Of a stretch of DNA of 47,437 nucleotides, positions 36,720 through 47,285 are shown piece by piece. The DNA comes from Bacteroidales bacterium. Lineage in GTDB: Bacteria > Bacteroidota > Bacteroidia > Bacteroidales > Prolixibacteraceae. A model generated the notes under the pieces. It was not told the DNA's origin. It ran no database searches and saw only the letters and a program-made list of their open reading frames with translations. The position numbers and the translations under genes are program-made. The first letter of the stretch is position 1; every line of letters starts with the position of its first letter. The stretch lies in contig JAITWJ010000009.1 in assembly GCA_031285325.1 (NCBI GenBank), positions 1 to 47,437 of the forward strand, given 5' to 3'.

Positions 36720-39700
36720 CTACTCCATCCTAACACTTAGACCCAAACCTCTAAGTTCATGCAGTAATACACTGAGTGATTCAGGAATTCCTGGTTGCAG
36801 CATCGGTTCACCTTTAACGATCGATTCGTATGCTTTAGCCCTTCCTACTACGTCGTCAGATTTAACAGTAAGAATTTCCTGAAGAATATGCGATGCACCG
36901 AATGCCTCAAGTGCCCAAACTTCCATTTCACCAAAACGCTGGCCGCCAAACTGTGCCTTACCACCCAATGGCTGCTGTGTAATTAAAGAATACGGACCAA
37001 TAGAACGGGCATGCATTTTGTCTTCAACCATATGGCCTAATTTCATCATATAAATTACACCAACTGTAGCTGGATTATCGAAAGGCTCTCCTGTTTCTCC
37101 GTCAAGCAGATGCGTTTTCCCAAAACGTGGAATACTGGCTTTATCTGTATATTCGTTAATTTGTTCGAGATTTGCACCATCGAAAATAGGAGTTGCAAAC
37201 TTAACTCCCAGTTCCTTGCCTGCCCAACCCAACACGGTTTCATAAATCTGTCCTAAGTTCATCCTTGATGGAACGCCTAAAGGATTCAAAACAATATCAA
37301 CAGGAGTACCATCGGGAAGAAATGGCATATCTTCCTGGCGTACAATACGCGAAACAATACCCTTGTTTCCGTGTCGCCCAGCCATTTTATCGCCAATCTG
37401 AAGTTTGCGTTTTTTTGCAATATAAACCTTAGCAAGTTGTATAATACCTGCAGGCAATTCGTCTCCTATTGTTACATTATAGCGTTCACGAAACGAAACT
37501 GCTTCAATTTCCTTGTGTTTTGCAATATAATTACTGATTACTTGGGAAACCAAATCATTCTTACTTTTATCAGTTGTCCATTTAAATGGATTAACACTAA
37601 GATAGTCGATTTCCTGAAGATGTTTAATCGTGAATTTAACGTTCTTTTCAATTACTTCTGTTCCATAATAATCCTTAACACCACGCGAAGTTTTCCCTCC
37701 TATCAAAATAAAAAGTTTGTCTTCAAGTTTTAAACGAAGTTCTGCAATTTCCTGGCCAAATTTTTTATCAATCTGCTCAAGCAATATTTTTGTAGCTTTC
37801 CCTTTGTTATCTTTTGCTACTCTCGAAAAAAGCTTTTTGTCAATAACAACACCGGACAATGAAGGTGGTGCTTTTAAAGAAGCATCTTTTACGTCGCCTG
37901 CCTTATCGCCAAAAATAGCGCGCAGTAATTTCTCCTCGGGCGATGGATCAGACTCACCTTTAGGAGTTATTTTTCCAATTAAGATGTCTCCCTGTTTTAC
38001 ATCGGCGCCAATTCTTATTAAACCGTTTTCGTCAAGGTTTTTTGTAGCATCTTCGCTTACATTTGGAATATCGGAAGTAAATTCTTCAACCCCTCTCTTG
38101 GTATCGCGGACTTCAAGACTATACTCGTCGATATGAACAGAAGTGAAAATATCTTCACGAACAATTTTTTCCGAAATAACAATCGCATCTTCATAATTAT
38201 AACCTTGCCAAGGCATAAAAGCAACCATAAGGTTACGTCCAAGAGCAAGCTCTTTATCTTGCATTGCATAACCATCAGTTAGAATCTCACCCTGTTTAAT
38301 TCTTTGTCCTTTCCTGACAATAGGTTTTAAATCAATCGTAGTCCCCTGATTTGTTTTTTTATACTTATCAAGTTTATAAGAAACAACCTCTGGAGAAAAA
38401 CTGACAAACCTATCGTCTTCCGAGATATCGTAACGAACAATTATCTGTGTTGCATCAACATATTCAACAACACCATCAAACTCAGCTTTAATCAAGTTCA
38501 TTGAATCAGACGCTACCCTTGCTTCAAGGCCGGTACCCACAATAGGAGCCTCCGGGCGCAACAACGGCACAGCCTGTCTCATCATATTAGACCCCATTAG
38601 AGCGCGGTTTGCATCATCATTTTCAAGAAACGGAATTAATGAAGCGGCGACAGATACTATTTGGTTTGGCCCAACATCCATAAGGGTTACAGTATCCTTA
38701 TCAACTACCGGATAATCGCCGTCTAATCGTGATTTTACCCTTTGATTTACTAAATTACCCTGAGAATCGACAGGTGTATTTGCCTGTGCAATTACCAAGC
38801 CTTCTTCTTCTTCGGCAGTGAGAAAAACAACTCCGTTGTCGGATAAATCAACTTTCGCATTCTCAACTTTACGGTAAGGAGTAGAAATAAACCCAAGTTC
38901 GTTAATTTTTGCAAAAACACAGAGCGACGAAATTAATCCAATATTAGGCCCTTCAGGAGTTTCAATCGGACAAAGCCTTCCGTAGTGTGTATAGTGGACG
39001 TCGCGAACCTCAAACCCAGCCCTCTCACGTGAGAGACCACCAGGCCCAAGTGCCGACATACGACGTTTATGTGTCATTTCGGCAAGCGGATTGGTTTGAT
39101 CCATAAACTGCGATAGTGCATTTGTCCCAAAGAATGAATTTATTACTGACGACAAGGTTTTGGAATTGATAAGATCGATAGGTGTAAAAACTTCATTATC
39201 TCTAACGTTCATTCTTTCACGAATGGTACGTGCCATACGTGAAAGACCAACACCAAACTGACTGTACATCTGTTCTCCAACTGTACGGACTCTACGATTA
39301 CTTAAATGGTCAATATCATCAACATCTGTTTTTGAATTTACTAATTGTATAAGATACCTGATGATTGCTATTATATCTTCTTTTGTAAGAATCCGTATCT
39401 CGGAATCCACATCAAGTCCCAACTTCTTATTAATTCTGTAACGGCCTACTTCGCCAAGATCATATCTCTTGTCTGAAAAGAAAAGTTTATCAATCACGTC
39501 GCGGGCGGTAGCTTCATCAGGCGGTTCTGCGTTACGTAACTGGCGATAAATATGCAAAACAGCTTCTTTTTCTGAGTTACACGGGTCTTTCTGAAGCGTA
39601 TTGTAAATAATGGCAAAATCCTGCTGATTTTGATCTTCTTTGTGTACAAGAATTGCTTTTACACCTGAATCAATAATTTCGTCTATGTGATCGTCTTCTA

Positions 39701-40529
39701 AAACAACTTCACGATCAATTATAACTTCATTACGTTCAATAGATACAACTTCGCCGGTATCTTCGTCAACAAAATCTTCAATCCACGATTTTAATACACG
39801 TGCCGCCAATCTCCTGCCGACAATTTTTTTCAGTTTGGCTTTCGATACTTTTACCTCATCAGCCAAATCAAAAATCTCAAGTATGTTCTTGTCGCTTTCG
39901 AAACCGATGGCACGCAGTAATGTAGTTACAGGTAATTTCTTTTTCCTGTCGATGTAAGCATACATCACACTGTTGATATCGGTTGCGAACTCAATCCAAG
40001 ACCCTTTAAACGGAATTATTCTGGCTGAATAAAGTTTTGTGCCGTTTGAATGTACGCTTTGGCCAAAAAATACGCCAGGCGAACGGTGCAGTTGAGAAAC
40101 AATAACACGTTCGGTGCCATTAATAACGAAAGTTCCGCGTTCAGTCATGTAGGGTACTGTACCAAGATACACATCCTGAACGACGGTATCAAAATCTTCG
40201 TGTTCCGGATCGGTACAGTACAGTTTCAGTTTTGCCTTTAACGGCACACTAAATGTTAAGCCATGTTCAATACACTCCTGTATTGAATATCTCGGCGGAT
40301 CAACTTGATAATCAAGAAATTCCAATACAAAATTATTTCGTGTATCTGTAATCGGAAAATTTTCCTGAAATACACGAAATAACCCTTCTTTTTTCCTGTT
40401 ATCAGGATTGGTTTTTAACTGAAAAAATTCTTTTATCGATTTAACTTGTACTTCCAAAAAGTCAGGGTAATCGAACCTGGTTTGTGTTGAGGAAAAATTA
40501 ATCCTCTCTTTTTTTGTATATACTGACAT
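36720..40529 (-). CDS. rpoB: RNA polymerase beta subunit
   Basis: Second-largest RNA polymerase subunit, intact. The rifampicin-pocket region reads [42 protein letters not shown] in four adjoining parts around 495-540; the residues S, Q, D, H, R and S typical of sensitivity are all present. The C-terminus has [22 protein letters not shown] start it at [12 protein letters not shown] (40529); an in-frame ATG four codons upstream (40541) is possible. 1269 aa. Confidence 0.96.
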   Translation of the reverse strand: MSVYTKKERINFSSTQTRFDYPDFLEVQVKSIKEFFQLKTNPDNRKKEGLFRVFQENFPITDTRNNFVLEFLDYQVDPPRYSIQECIEHGLTFSVPLKAKLKLYCTDPEHEDFDTVVQDVYLGTVPYMTERGTFVINGTERVIVSQLHRSPGVFFGQSVHSNGTKLYSARIIPFKGSWIEFATDINSVMYAYIDRKKKLPVTTLLRAIGFESDKNILEIFDLADEVKVSKAKLKKIVGRRLAARVLKSWIEDFVDEDTGEVVSIERNEVIIDREVVLEDDHIDEIIDSGVKAILVHKEDQNQQDFAIIYNTLQKDPCNSEKEAVLHIYRQLRNAEPPDEATARDVIDKLFFSDKRYDLGEVGRYRINKKLGLDVDSEIRILTKEDIIAIIRYLIQLVNSKTDVDDIDHLSNRRVRTVGEQMYSQFGVGLSRMARTIRERMNVRDNEVFTPIDLINSKTLSSVINSFFGTNALSQFMDQTNPLAEMTHKRRMSALGPGGLSRERAGFEVRDVHYTHYGRLCPIETPEGPNIGLISSLCVFAKINELGFISTPYRKVENAKVDLSDNGVVFLTAEEEEGLVIAQANTPVDSQGNLVNQRVKSRLDGDYPVVDKDTVTLMDVGPNQIVSVAASLIPFLENDDANRALMGSNMMRQAVPLLRPEAPIVGTGLEARVASDSMNLIKAEFDGVVEYVDATQIIVRYDISEDDRFVSFSPEVVSYKLDKYKKTNQGTTIDLKPIVRKGQRIKQGEILTDGYAMQDKELALGRNLMVAFMPWQGYNYEDAIVISEKIVREDIFTSVHIDEYSLEVRDTKRGVEEFTSDIPNVSEDATKNLDENGLIRIGADVKQGDILIGKITPKGESDPSPEEKLLRAIFGDKAGDVKDASLKAPPSLSGVVIDKKLFSRVAKDNKGKATKILLEQIDKKFGQEIAELRLKLEDKLFILIGGKTSRGVKDYYGTEVIEKNVKFTIKHLQEIDYLSVNPFKWTTDKSKNDLVSQVISNYIAKHKEIEAVSFRERYNVTIGDELPAGIIQLAKVYIAKKRKLQIGDKMAGRHGNKGIVSRIVRQEDMPFLPDGTPVDIVLNPLGVPSRMNLGQIYETVLGWAGKELGVKFATPIFDGANLEQINEYTDKASIPRFGKTHLLDGETGEPFDNPATVGVIYMMKLGHMVEDKMHARSIGPYSLITQQPLGGKAQFGGQRFGEMEVWALEAFGASHILQEILTVKSDDVVGRAKAYESIVKGEPMLQPGIPESLSVLLHELRGLGLSVRME

Positions 40530-40575
40530 GTATTTATACAAAATTAATTATAAAAAATATAAATACACAAAAGGC

Positions 40576-40602
40576 TTAGAACCCTATAACATAGGATTCT
40601 AA
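40576..40602 (-). promoter_or_regulatory. Hairpin in the rplL-rpoB gap, possible attenuator or processing site
   Basis: TTAGAA-x-CCTAT and ATAGG-x-TTCTAA (40576-40602) pair with one internal mismatch around a three-base loop. There is no T run after it on the minus strand. In many bacteria this gap holds an attenuator or RNase III site that lowers rpoBC expression relative to rplJL. Confidence 0.5.
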
Positions 40603-40634
40603 ACCAAATAACTTTAAAAAAAGCCTGAATGCAA

Positions 40635-41015
40635 TTATTTAATTTCAATTTCGGCTCCTGCTTCAACTAACTGACTTTTTAATGACTCAGCTTCGTCTTT
40701 TGATACTTTTTCCTTGACAGCTTTTGGAGCGCCATCAACTAATTCTTTGGCTTCTTTCAAGCCAAGGCCGGTAAATTCTTTAACCAATTTTACTACTGCC
40801 AATTTCGATTGACCTGCTGATTTTAAAATAACATCAAATTCCGTCTGTTCAGCAACAACCTCAGCATCGCCACTACCTCCAACTGGACCTGCAACTGCAA
40901 CTGCTGCTGCAGCTGGTTCAATACCATACTCATCTTTCAGGATACCAGCTAATTCGTTAACCTCTTTAACAGTTAAGTTTACCAACTCTTCTGCAAGCTG
41001 TTTTAAATCTGCCAT
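40635..41015 (-). CDS. rplL: 50S ribosomal protein L7/L12
   Basis: Stalk protein that recruits translational GTPases. N-terminal dimerisation helix [19 protein letters not shown], the Ala/Gly hinge ([13 protein letters not shown]) and the C-terminal domain [40 protein letters not shown]. 126 aa. In the rplKAJL-rpoBC run. Confidence 0.97.
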   Translation of the reverse strand: MADLKQLAEELVNLTVKEVNELAGILKDEYGIEPAAAAVAVAGPVGGSGDAEVVAEQTEFDVILKSAGQSKLAVVKLVKEFTGLGLKEAKELVDGAPKAVKEKVSKDEAESLKSQLVEAGAEIEIK

Positions 41016-41048
41016 TTTTATTAATTTTATTAATTATTTCTATTAAAT

Positions 41049-41567
41049 CTATTCTTTCTCTCCCAGTGTTTTTAAAACACCATGAATAATATTTCCACCA
41101 GATTGAAGCTGTCCGAGGACAGTTTTCATTGGTGACTGTAACAAGGCAATAACATCAGCAATAAGTTCATTTTTCGATTTAACTGCAATTAATGCTTCCA
41201 ATTGATTTTCGCCCACATAAATACTTTCCTGAACATAAGCTGCCTTCAACACAGGTTTTTTATGCTTTTTACTGAAGTCTTTAATGAGTTTTGCGGGAAC
41301 ATTTGCATTTTCGGAAAACATCACTGTTGTATTTCCTTTTAGCACATCGTAAATTTCCTCAACATTCTTGTTTGAACTTTCGAGAGCTTTACGCAAAAGA
41401 GTATTCTTAACAACAACCAGTTTAACATTCTGATTAAAACACCGTTTTCTTAAATCGCTGGTATTCTCAGCATTCAAACCACTAATGTCAGTCAGATAAA
41501 AATGGCTGTATGAATCAATTTGTTCTTGTAAATTATTTATAATAACTTGTTTTTCCGAACTCTTCAT
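41049..41567 (-). CDS. rplJ: 50S ribosomal protein L10
   Basis: Base of the L7/L12 stalk and, in other bacteria, a translational autoregulator of rplJL. FYLTDISGLNAENTSDLRKRC and VVVKNTLLRKALE are the rRNA-binding part; the C-terminal helix binds L7/L12 dimers. 172 aa. Confidence 0.95.
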   Translation of the reverse strand: MKSSEKQVIINNLQEQIDSYSHFYLTDISGLNAENTSDLRKRCFNQNVKLVVVKNTLLRKALESSNKNVEEIYDVLKGNTTVMFSENANVPAKLIKDFSKKHKKPVLKAAYVQESIYVGENQLEALIAVKSKNELIADVIALLQSPMKTVLGQLQSGGNIIHGVLKTLGEKE

Positions 41568-41581
41568 TTTTTAACACATTT

Positions 41582-42277
41582 TTAGTCTATCATCGACTTT
41601 GGTTCAACTTGAACACCAGGACTCATGGTACTGGACAGGTAAATACTTTTCACATAAGTACCTTTTGCTGCTACAGGTTTCAATTTTACAATTGTATTCA
41701 TAAATTCAACTGCATTTTCTTTGATCTTCTCGGGTGTAAAGGAAACTTTACCGATAGAAGTATGAACTATACCGAATTTATCAACTTTAAAATCAATCTT
41801 ACCTTGTTTTACTTCGCTGACTGCCTTACCGACCTCCATGGTTACGGTACCGCTTTTGGGGTTTGGCATTAATCCGCGAGGCCCTAAAATACGCCCCAAC
41901 GCCCCAACTTTTCCCATAACAGGCGGCATTGTAATAATTACGTCAACGTCGGTCCAACCGTCTTTGATTTTTTCAATGTAATCATCTAAACCTACATAAT
42001 CGGCGCCGGCATCTTTTACCTCCTGTTCTTTGTCGGGGGTTACAAGTGCCAAAACGCGAACTTCTTTTCCAGTTCCATGGGGTAAAGAAACTACGCCTCT
42101 AACCATCTGGTTAGCTTTTCTTGGGTCAACTCCAAGCCTTACATCAATATCAACAGAGGCATCGAACTTTGTAAAGGTAATTTCCTTCACTAATTTTGAT
42201 GCTTCGTCAATGGAGTAAGTTTTCCCTTTTTCGAGTTTAGCAAGAGAAACTTTTTTATTTTTCGTAATTCTGCCCAT
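41582..42277 (-). CDS. rplA: 50S ribosomal protein L1
   Basis: L1 stalk protein acting in release of E-site t[67 protein letters not shown] and [15 protein letters not shown] are conserved. 231 aa, 14 bases from rplK and from rplJ. Confidence 0.97.
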   Translation of the reverse strand: MGRITKNKKVSLAKLEKGKTYSIDEASKLVKEITFTKFDASVDIDVRLGVDPRKANQMVRGVVSLPHGTGKEVRVLALVTPDKEQEVKDAGADYVGLDDYIEKIKDGWTDVDVIITMPPVMGKVGALGRILGPRGLMPNPKSGTVTMEVGKAVSEVKQGKIDFKVDKFGIVHTSIGKVSFTPEKIKENAVEFMNTIVKLKPVAAKGTYVKSIYLSSTMSPGVQVEPKSMID

Positions 42278-42291
42278 TGTAAAAGATTTAT

Positions 42292-42735
42292 TTAGTTATT
42301 GAATGGTGAAGTACCTTTAACGGTAATTCCCATACTTCTGGCAGTTCCGGCAACCATTTTCATGGCAGACTCAACAGAAAAGCAATTAAGGTCGGTCATT
42401 TTAACTTCGGCAATTTGTTTCACTTGATCCCAAGTTACTGCCCCCATTTTATTAATATGGGGCTCAGCCGAACCTTTTTTTACTTTAGCTGCCTCGAACA
42501 ACTGGATAGCAACAGGCGGCTGTTTTACAATGAAGTCGAACGACTTGTCGGCATAAACAGTAATAATAACAGGAAGCACCTTACCTGCCTGGTCTTGTGT
42601 CCTTCCATTAAACTGTTTGCAGAACTGCATTATATTCACACCTTTTGAACCCAATGCCGGCCCTACAGGTGGCGAAGGATTAGCTGCACCACCTTTAATT
42701 TGTAATTTAATTAATCCAAAAATTTCTTTCGCCAT
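42292..42735 (-). CDS. rplK: 50S ribosomal protein L11
   Basis: Binds the GTPase-associated centre of 23S rRNA and is needed for RelA activation on stalled ribosomes. Signature: [36 protein letters not shown]; the C-terminus [12 protein letters not shown] is the RNA-binding domain. 147 aa. Confidence 0.97.
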   Translation of the reverse strand: MAKEIFGLIKLQIKGGAANPSPPVGPALGSKGVNIMQFCKQFNGRTQDQAGKVLPVIITVYADKSFDFIVKQPPVAIQLFEAAKVKKGSAEPHINKMGAVTWDQVKQIAEVKMTDLNCFSVESAMKMVAGTARSMGITVKGTSPFNN

Positions 42736-42755
42736 AACAACAAATTAGAGCGTTA

Positions 42756-43304
42756 CTATTCCTTTTCAACTTGCATAAAGCTAAGTTCTAAAGGAGTTTT
42801 TCGTCCAAAAATCTTCACCATTACCTGTAACTTCTTCTTCTCTTCATTTATTTCCATGATAGTTCCGTTAAAGCCATTAAATGGTCCATCGATTACTTTG
42901 ACCGTTTCGTCTATTACAAACGGGTTATTCATCTCTTCACCGGTTTCAGCCAATTCGTCAATACGGCCAAAAATCCTGTTTACTTCACTTTGCCTCATTG
43001 TAACCGGATCCCCATCTTTGGTATCACTAAGGAATCCTATTACATTCGGCACGTTTCTTAGTGTGTGTGCAACTTCACCCACTAACGAAGCTTCAATCAA
43101 TACATAACCCGGGAAAAAGTTTCGTTCTTTACTTATTTTTTTACCGTTCCGAATCTGGTAAACTTTTTCTGTTGGTATTAGAACACGATCAACAAAACCC
43201 TTAATATCACCATTCGCGATTTCGTTCTCGATATATTCTTTGATTTTCTTTTCCTTGCCTCCAACGGCACGCAGAACATACCACTTTTTACTATTTTCGT
43301 TCAT
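42756..43304 (-). CDS. nusG: Transcription factor NusG
   Basis: Elongation factor joining RNA polymerase to Rho or ribosomal protein S10. The NGN domain (KWYVLRAVGGKEKKIKEYIE, about 7-27; FFPGYVLIEAS; LRNVPNVIGFL) is followed by the KOW domain (VIDGPFNGFNGTIMEINEEKKKLQVMV, C-terminal). 182 aa. A secE-nusG-rplK order is normal. Confidence 0.95.
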   Translation of the reverse strand: MNENSKKWYVLRAVGGKEKKIKEYIENEIANGDIKGFVDRVLIPTEKVYQIRNGKKISKERNFFPGYVLIEASLVGEVAHTLRNVPNVIGFLSDTKDGDPVTMRQSEVNRIFGRIDELAETGEEMNNPFVIDETVKVIDGPFNGFNGTIMEINEEKKKLQVMVKIFGRKTPLELSFMQVEKE

Positions 43305-43322
43305 AATGATCTCAGGGGTTAA

Positions 43323-43514
43323 TTAATAAAACAATCCATAAATAAATTCCATTATATTCCTGAATGACAGGTCTATAATAAAAATTAAGAGTGATATTAT
43401 TAAGGAAGCAACCATTACAACCAATGCACTGCTTTGCAGTTCTTTCCAAGTAGGCCACGTTACTTTATGAACGAGTTCTTCGTAGGCCTCCTGAATATAC
43501 AATTTAAGTTTCAT
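43323..43514 (-). CDS. secE: Preprotein translocase subunit SecE
   Basis: Short form of SecE: one amphipathic helix (EAYEELVHKVTWPTWKELQ, about 9-27) and one transmembrane helix (SSALVVMVASLIISLLIFI, about 28-47). Stabilises SecY in the inner-membrane translocon. 63 aa, usual for the phylum. Confidence 0.93.
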   Translation of the reverse strand: MKLKLYIQEAYEELVHKVTWPTWKELQSSALVVMVASLIISLLIFIIDLSFRNIMEFIYGLFY

Positions 43515-43529
43515 TTTATCTTTTTTTGA

Positions 43530-43586
43530 ACGGAAGGTAAGAATCGAACTTACATAAAAATAACTCCCTGTAATGAGTTCATCCGA
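43530..43586 (-). pseudogene. tRNA-like remnant lacking a D arm, between tuf and secE
   Basis: On the minus strand: a perfect T arm (GTAAG-TTCGATT-CTTAC, complement of 43537-43553) with a consensus TTCRANY loop; an acceptor-like pair of seven bases TCGGATG and CTTCCGT that match at five positions; and a stem AACTC/GAGTT with an 8-base loop where the anticodon arm should be. There is no D arm and no recognisable CCA anticodon. tRNA-Trp usually lies here in Bacteroidota, so I infer a decayed copy; chance cannot be excluded. Confidence 0.35.
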
Positions 43587-43622
43587 ATAATAGTCCCGGG
43601 TAAATTAACCCGAGACTATTAT
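43587..43622 (-). terminator. Strong hairpin just after tuf
   Basis: ATAATAGTCCCGGGT (43587-43601) pairs with ACCCGAGACTATTAT (43608-43622) with one G-U on the transcript, a 15-bp stem and 6-base loop. No T tract follows, so it may be a partial terminator or an RNA end-protecting/processing hairpin that balances tuf against secE-nusG. Confidence 0.5.
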
Positions 43623-43643
43623 ATTTATTATACAATATTGAAC

Positions 43644-44831
43644 TTATTCAATAATTTCAGTTACCTGCCCTGCACCTACGGTACGGCCGCCTTCGCGAAT
43701 TGCAAAACGAAGGCCGATACTAAGAGCAACCGGATAAATCAATTCTACTTCTATAGATACATTATCGCCGGGCATAACCATTTCGCGTCCTTCGGGAAGA
43801 TGAACTTCGCCGGTAATATCGAGTGTACGGATATAAAACTGCGGACGATATTTGTTATGGAATGGTGTATGGCGTCCGCCTTCTTCTTTTTTGAGTACAT
43901 AAACCTCGGCTTTAAACTTTTTATGAGGTGTTACCGTACCTGGTTTTGCCAAAATTTGTCCACGTTTAATTTCTTTTTTATCAACACCGCGAAGCAATAA
44001 TCCAACGTTATCGCCAGCCTGTCCGTCGTCTAATATTTTACGGAACATTTCAACACCTGTACAAACTGTTTTACGGCCTTCAGCGCCTAATCCGATTAAC
44101 TGAAGTTCGTCGCCAGTATGAATTTTACCGGTTTCAATACGGCCTGTTGCAACTGTACCACGGCCTGTAATTGAAAATACGTCTTCAACCGGCATAAGGA
44201 ATGGTTTGTCGATGTCGCGCATAGGCAGCGGAATCCATGTGTCAACTGCATCCATCAACTCCATAACTTTGTCTTCCCACTGTGCTTCACCGTTCATTGC
44301 TCCAAGTGCAGAACCTCTTATCACAGGTGTATTGTCGCCATCGAATTCGTAGAATGACAGTAATTCACGGATTTCCATTTCAACCAAATCCAATAATTCT
44401 TCGTCATCAACCATATCCACTTTGTTCATGAATACAACCAATTTAGGAACATTCACCTGGCGAGCCAAAAGGATGTGTTCACGTGTTTGCGGCATAGGGC
44501 CGTCTGTTGCAGCAACAACAATTATAGCGCCGTCCATCTGGGCTGCACCTGTAACCATGTTTTTTACATAGTCGGCGTGGCCCGGACAGTCAACGTGAGC
44601 GTAGTGGCGAGTAGCAGTTTGATACTCAACATGAGAAGTATTGATAGTAATACCTCTTTCTTTTTCTTCGGGAGCGTTGTCGATAGCATCAAAAGATTTA
44701 ACTTCTGAGAGACCTTTTTTAGCCAATACCATTGTAATGGCTGCTGTCAGAGTAGTCTTACCATGGTCAACATGGCCAATAGTGCCAATGTTGACATGTT
44801 CTTTATCTCTTACGAATGTTTGTTTAGCCAT
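43644..44831 (-). CDS. tuf: Elongation factor Tu
   Basis: Delivers aminoacyl-tRNA to the ribosome. GTPase motifs [10 protein letters not shown] (residues 19-28), [12 protein letters not shown] and [11 protein letters not shown] are intact; domains 2 and 3 follow ([22 protein letters not shown]-type [15 protein letters not shown]). 395 aa. Lies 35 bases downstream of tRNA-Thr, within the same transcript. Confidence 0.97.
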   Translation of the reverse strand: MAKQTFVRDKEHVNIGTIGHVDHGKTTLTAAITMVLAKKGLSEVKSFDAIDNAPEEKERGITINTSHVEYQTATRHYAHVDCPGHADYVKNMVTGAAQMDGAIIVVAATDGPMPQTREHILLARQVNVPKLVVFMNKVDMVDDEELLDLVEMEIRELLSFYEFDGDNTPVIRGSALGAMNGEAQWEDKVMELMDAVDTWIPLPMRDIDKPFLMPVEDVFSITGRGTVATGRIETGKIHTGDELQLIGLGAEGRKTVCTGVEMFRKILDDGQAGDNVGLLLRGVDKKEIKRGQILAKPGTVTPHKKFKAEVYVLKKEEGGRHTPFHNKYRPQFYIRTLDITGEVHLPEGREMVMPGDNVSIEVELIYPVALSIGLRFAIREGGRTVGAGQVTEIIE

Positions 44832-44866
44832 AATTCCAAATTTTAATTTAATATTTAATTCATTTG

Positions 44867-44938
<72 letters not shown>

Positions 44939-44997
44939 ATTAATACATAAAAAGACATGAATAAAAAGAAAACATTCTACCCAAATCTTTCAAAATG

Positions 44998-45070
44998 AGC
45001 GGGAGACGGGACTCAAACCCGCGACCCTCAGCTTGGAAGGCTAATGCTCTATCGACTGAGCTACTCCCGC
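44998..45070 (-). tRNA. tRNA-Gly (anticodon TCC)
   Basis: Minus-strand cloverleaf: acceptor GCGGGAG/CTCCCGC, D arm TAGCTCAGTCGATAGAGC, anticodon stem TTAGC/GCTGA with loop CTTCCAA, T arm CGGG-TTTGAGT-CCCG. No encoded CCA. First tRNA of the tuf transcript. Confidence 0.95.
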
Positions 45071-45264
45071 AATCATTATATTAGCAAAAATGCCGTACAA
45101 AATTTCACAAAACACCAAGCAAAAGCAACCTTTCTTGTTTTAGCTACAATACTCAACAACTTTTACTTATTAAATTTGAATTTTATAAACCTTTCAAATT
45201 CACTGTTTTAAAACAAACTGCCTTAATTTCAAATGTTTCGGGAACATTTCTAAAAAAAGGTTTG

Positions 45265-45272
45265 CAAATGTA
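45265..45272 (-). promoter_or_regulatory. -7 box for the tRNA-tuf-secE-nusG-rpl-rpo operon
   Basis: CAAATGTA on the plus strand reads TACATTTG on the minus strand, an exact TAnnTTTG. It lies in the hpf-tRNA gap, so transcription would start near 45258 and run through tRNA-Gly. Confidence 0.5.
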
Positions 45273-45319
45273 AGAATATTTTTTTGAAAAAATACGAAAA
45301 AGACATTAAATTTTAACGT

Positions 45320-45622
45320 TTATTTGCTTTTGTGTTTTTCCTTGTATTTATCCAATTGTTTTTTAATGGCATCAATAGCCAAGTCTGTTGCTTCCTCAAA
45401 CGTGTCGGCTTGTTTTTTTGCAAAGATGTTATTGTTTGCAGGAATTGAAAGTTTTAACTCGGAGATCTTATTTTCTGATGCTTCAGGTTTAAGTACTTTT
45501 AAAGTTACTTCTGCACTAATAATTCCATCGAAAAAGGTGTTCAGCTTACTTACCTTTTTATTTACAAAGTCCATCAGTTTTTGATCGGGAGAAAAATGTA
45601 CTGAATTGATTTTTATTTCCAT
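45320..45622 (-). CDS. hpf: Ribosome hibernation promoting factor (short HPF/RaiA family)
   Basis: Binds the 30S decoding centre when growth slows. N-terminus MEIKINSVHFSPDQKLMDFVNKKVSKL and the ending DLAIDAIKKQLDKYKEKHK are characteristic; at 100 aa it lacks the C-terminal dimerisation domain of long HPF. Lies 13 bases after xerC. Confidence 0.9.
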   Translation of the reverse strand: MEIKINSVHFSPDQKLMDFVNKKVSKLNTFFDGIISAEVTLKVLKPEASENKISELKLSIPANNNIFAKKQADTFEEATDLAIDAIKKQLDKYKEKHKSK

Positions 45623-45635
45623 AGATTAAACTGTT

Positions 45636-46520
45636 TTAGCCCCTTGGATGGGCTTGTTTATAAATATTGTGCAATTTTTCGAATGTTATGTGTGTGTAAA
45701 TTTGTGTTGCCGACAAGTTCGAATGCCCCAGCAATTCTTTTACCGCATTCAAATCTGCCCCTCTGTTAAGTAGATGTGTTGCGTAGGTATGCCGTAATAT
45801 ATGAGGGCTTTTTTTCTCCAACGACGTAACTTTTTCGAGGTTAACCGTAACTACCCTGTAAACAAGTTTTTCGTAAATATTTTTCCCTTTTTCGGTAACA
45901 AGCAATCTGTCGGGAGTAAGCCCGATGGTTTCGTTCCTGATGTCGAAATACCGATTCAGCAAGGTATTTATACTGCGTGGATATGGAATAATCCGCTCTT
46001 TTCTGCGTTTCCCCAAAACTTTTATCAAACAACCATTTGTGTTAACATCAGAGTCTTTCAGGTTTAACAATTCCGACAAACGTATTCCCGTGCCATACAA
46101 CAGGGTAATTATCAATTTGTCGCGAACACCTTTAAAATCGTCAGGAAACAAACCATAGTCGAGTAAATGAGCCAGGCTTTTTTCTTCAACAAAAAAGGGA
46201 AGTTTTTTCCTGACTTTAGGGAGGACTAAACCTCTGGTTGGGTCTTCGGTTACGATATCTGCTGTCATCAAAAATTTGAACCAAGACCGGAGCGTGGCTA
46301 TCTTACGCCTCACTGTTTTAGGGGCATTGCCATTTTCCATATTATGTAACACCCAGCCTCTAACCAAATCATTACTCACACCGCTAACATCAAATTTCCC
46401 TGCCACTATTGTACAAAACTGTACAAACTGGTCGAGATCTTTTTTGTAAGCTGTTACCGTATGAGCAGAATATCTCTTCTCGTACGTTAAGAAATTAGTA
46501 AACGATTCCTGGTATGTCAT
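45636..46520 (-). CDS. xerC: Tyrosine recombinase XerC/XerD-type
   Basis: Resolves chromosome dimers at dif. N-terminal SAM-like DNA-binding domain (FTNFLTYEKRYSAHTVTAYKKDL, about 7-29), then the catalytic domain with all active residues: R in GTGIRLSELLNL (about 148), K in VLGKRRKER, HILRHTYATHLL (H-x-x-R), LLGHSNLSATQIYTH with the His and the nucleophile Tyr. 294 aa. Its place between rpsU and hpf is conserved and argues for a housekeeping Xer rather than a phage integrase. Which of XerC or XerD it is cannot be decided here. Confidence 0.92.
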   Translation of the reverse strand: MTYQESFTNFLTYEKRYSAHTVTAYKKDLDQFVQFCTIVAGKFDVSGVSNDLVRGWVLHNMENGNAPKTVRRKIATLRSWFKFLMTADIVTEDPTRGLVLPKVRKKLPFFVEEKSLAHLLDYGLFPDDFKGVRDKLIITLLYGTGIRLSELLNLKDSDVNTNGCLIKVLGKRRKERIIPYPRSINTLLNRYFDIRNETIGLTPDRLLVTEKGKNIYEKLVYRVVTVNLEKVTSLEKKSPHILRHTYATHLLNRGADLNAVKELLGHSNLSATQIYTHITFEKLHNIYKQAHPRG

Positions 46521-46578
46521 TATTTTTTTTTCACTATTCTTACAACACCAGGCAACTAACTGCTAAAAACAAAAACGG

Positions 46579-46770
46579 TTAGTCGTCTTGACGTTGTAGT
46601 CCTTGTACATAAACAGCCTTCTTCATCTCTTCCCTCTTTTTTACAGAAGGTTTAGTAAATTTTTGACGGTCGCGTAATTCCTTTATCACACCTGTTTTTT
46701 CAAATTTCCTTTTAAATTTTTTAAGGGCTCTTTCAATGTTTTCGCCTTCTTTTACCGGAATAATAATCAT
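46579..46770 (-). CDS. rpsU: 30S ribosomal protein S21
   Basis: Small basic 30S protein: IPVKEGENIERALKKFKRKFEKTG at the start, then REEMKKAVYV. 63 aa. In Bacteroidota S21 is part of the complex with S18 and bS6 that masks the anti-Shine-Dalgarno end of 16S rRNA. First gene of the xerC-hpf group and preceded by the best promoter in the window. Confidence 0.95.
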   Translation of the reverse strand: MIIIPVKEGENIERALKKFKRKFEKTGVIKELRDRQKFTKPSVKKREEMKKAVYVQGLQRQDD

Positions 46771-46801
46771 GTTTTTTATCTACATTTTAATTTTGGATGT
46801 G

Positions 46802-46832
46802 CAAAATTAGAAATTATTAGCGTGTAACCAAA
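46802..46832 (-). promoter_or_regulatory. Promoter of rpsU
   Basis: Minus strand: -33 TTTG (complement of 46829-46832) and -7 TAATTTTG (complement of 46802-46809), separated by 19 bases. Both boxes and the spacing match the Bacteroidota consensus. Confidence 0.7.
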
Positions 46833-47028
46833 TTTAATGAAATAAAATAACAGTTCATATACCGATAATTTTAAATTTAGCATTTTTTAACTATAATGCC
46901 GGCTTGCAGAACAAAAATTAAACATAATACTCCGGCAACAGATTATCATTCCGTGCATGTCGGGATATCACACATCTTAGTTTGTAATTGATTCGTTTCT
47001 TTGCAGGTAAAATAAAGAATACATAGAT

Positions 47029-47205
47029 ATGAGACCCATAACATTAAGAGTACCCGATGCTGGTAATAACAGACACGAATTGACTGATAGCCTTGACCGT
47101 AATTATCTCAAGGCTCGCTCCGCTACTCGAAGTATTGCAAGAGCAGGATTCAGGATTGCTCCCGAAATAATCAACGAACTGTTGTGCATGGCAGGCGAAA
47201 CATAG
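47029..47205 (+). CDS. Small hypothetical protein, 58 aa
   Basis: ATG at 47029 to stop at 47203-47205. The product begins MRPITLRVPDAGNNRHELTD and ends ELLCMAGET, is basic overall and has no signal peptide or membrane helix. I do not recognise the family. Its codons resemble real coding sequence more than the flanking AT-rich DNA does, and it lies in the same direction as the Bro-N gene that follows. Confidence 0.4.
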   Translation: MRPITLRVPDAGNNRHELTDSLDRNYLKARSATRSIARAGFRIAPEIINELLCMAGET

Positions 47206-47285
47206 AGTGTTGTTAATTGTGAATTCTCCATTTTCTACGCTCTATTAAATTTGTATTTTCGCATCTGATTTTAACGCAAATAAAG

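Noticed and set aside
45636-46520. Tyrosine recombinase as integrase of a genomic island
   Set aside because: It sits in the conserved rpsU-xerC-hpf order and has the size and motifs of a housekeeping Xer protein; no att-like repeats flank the tRNAs.
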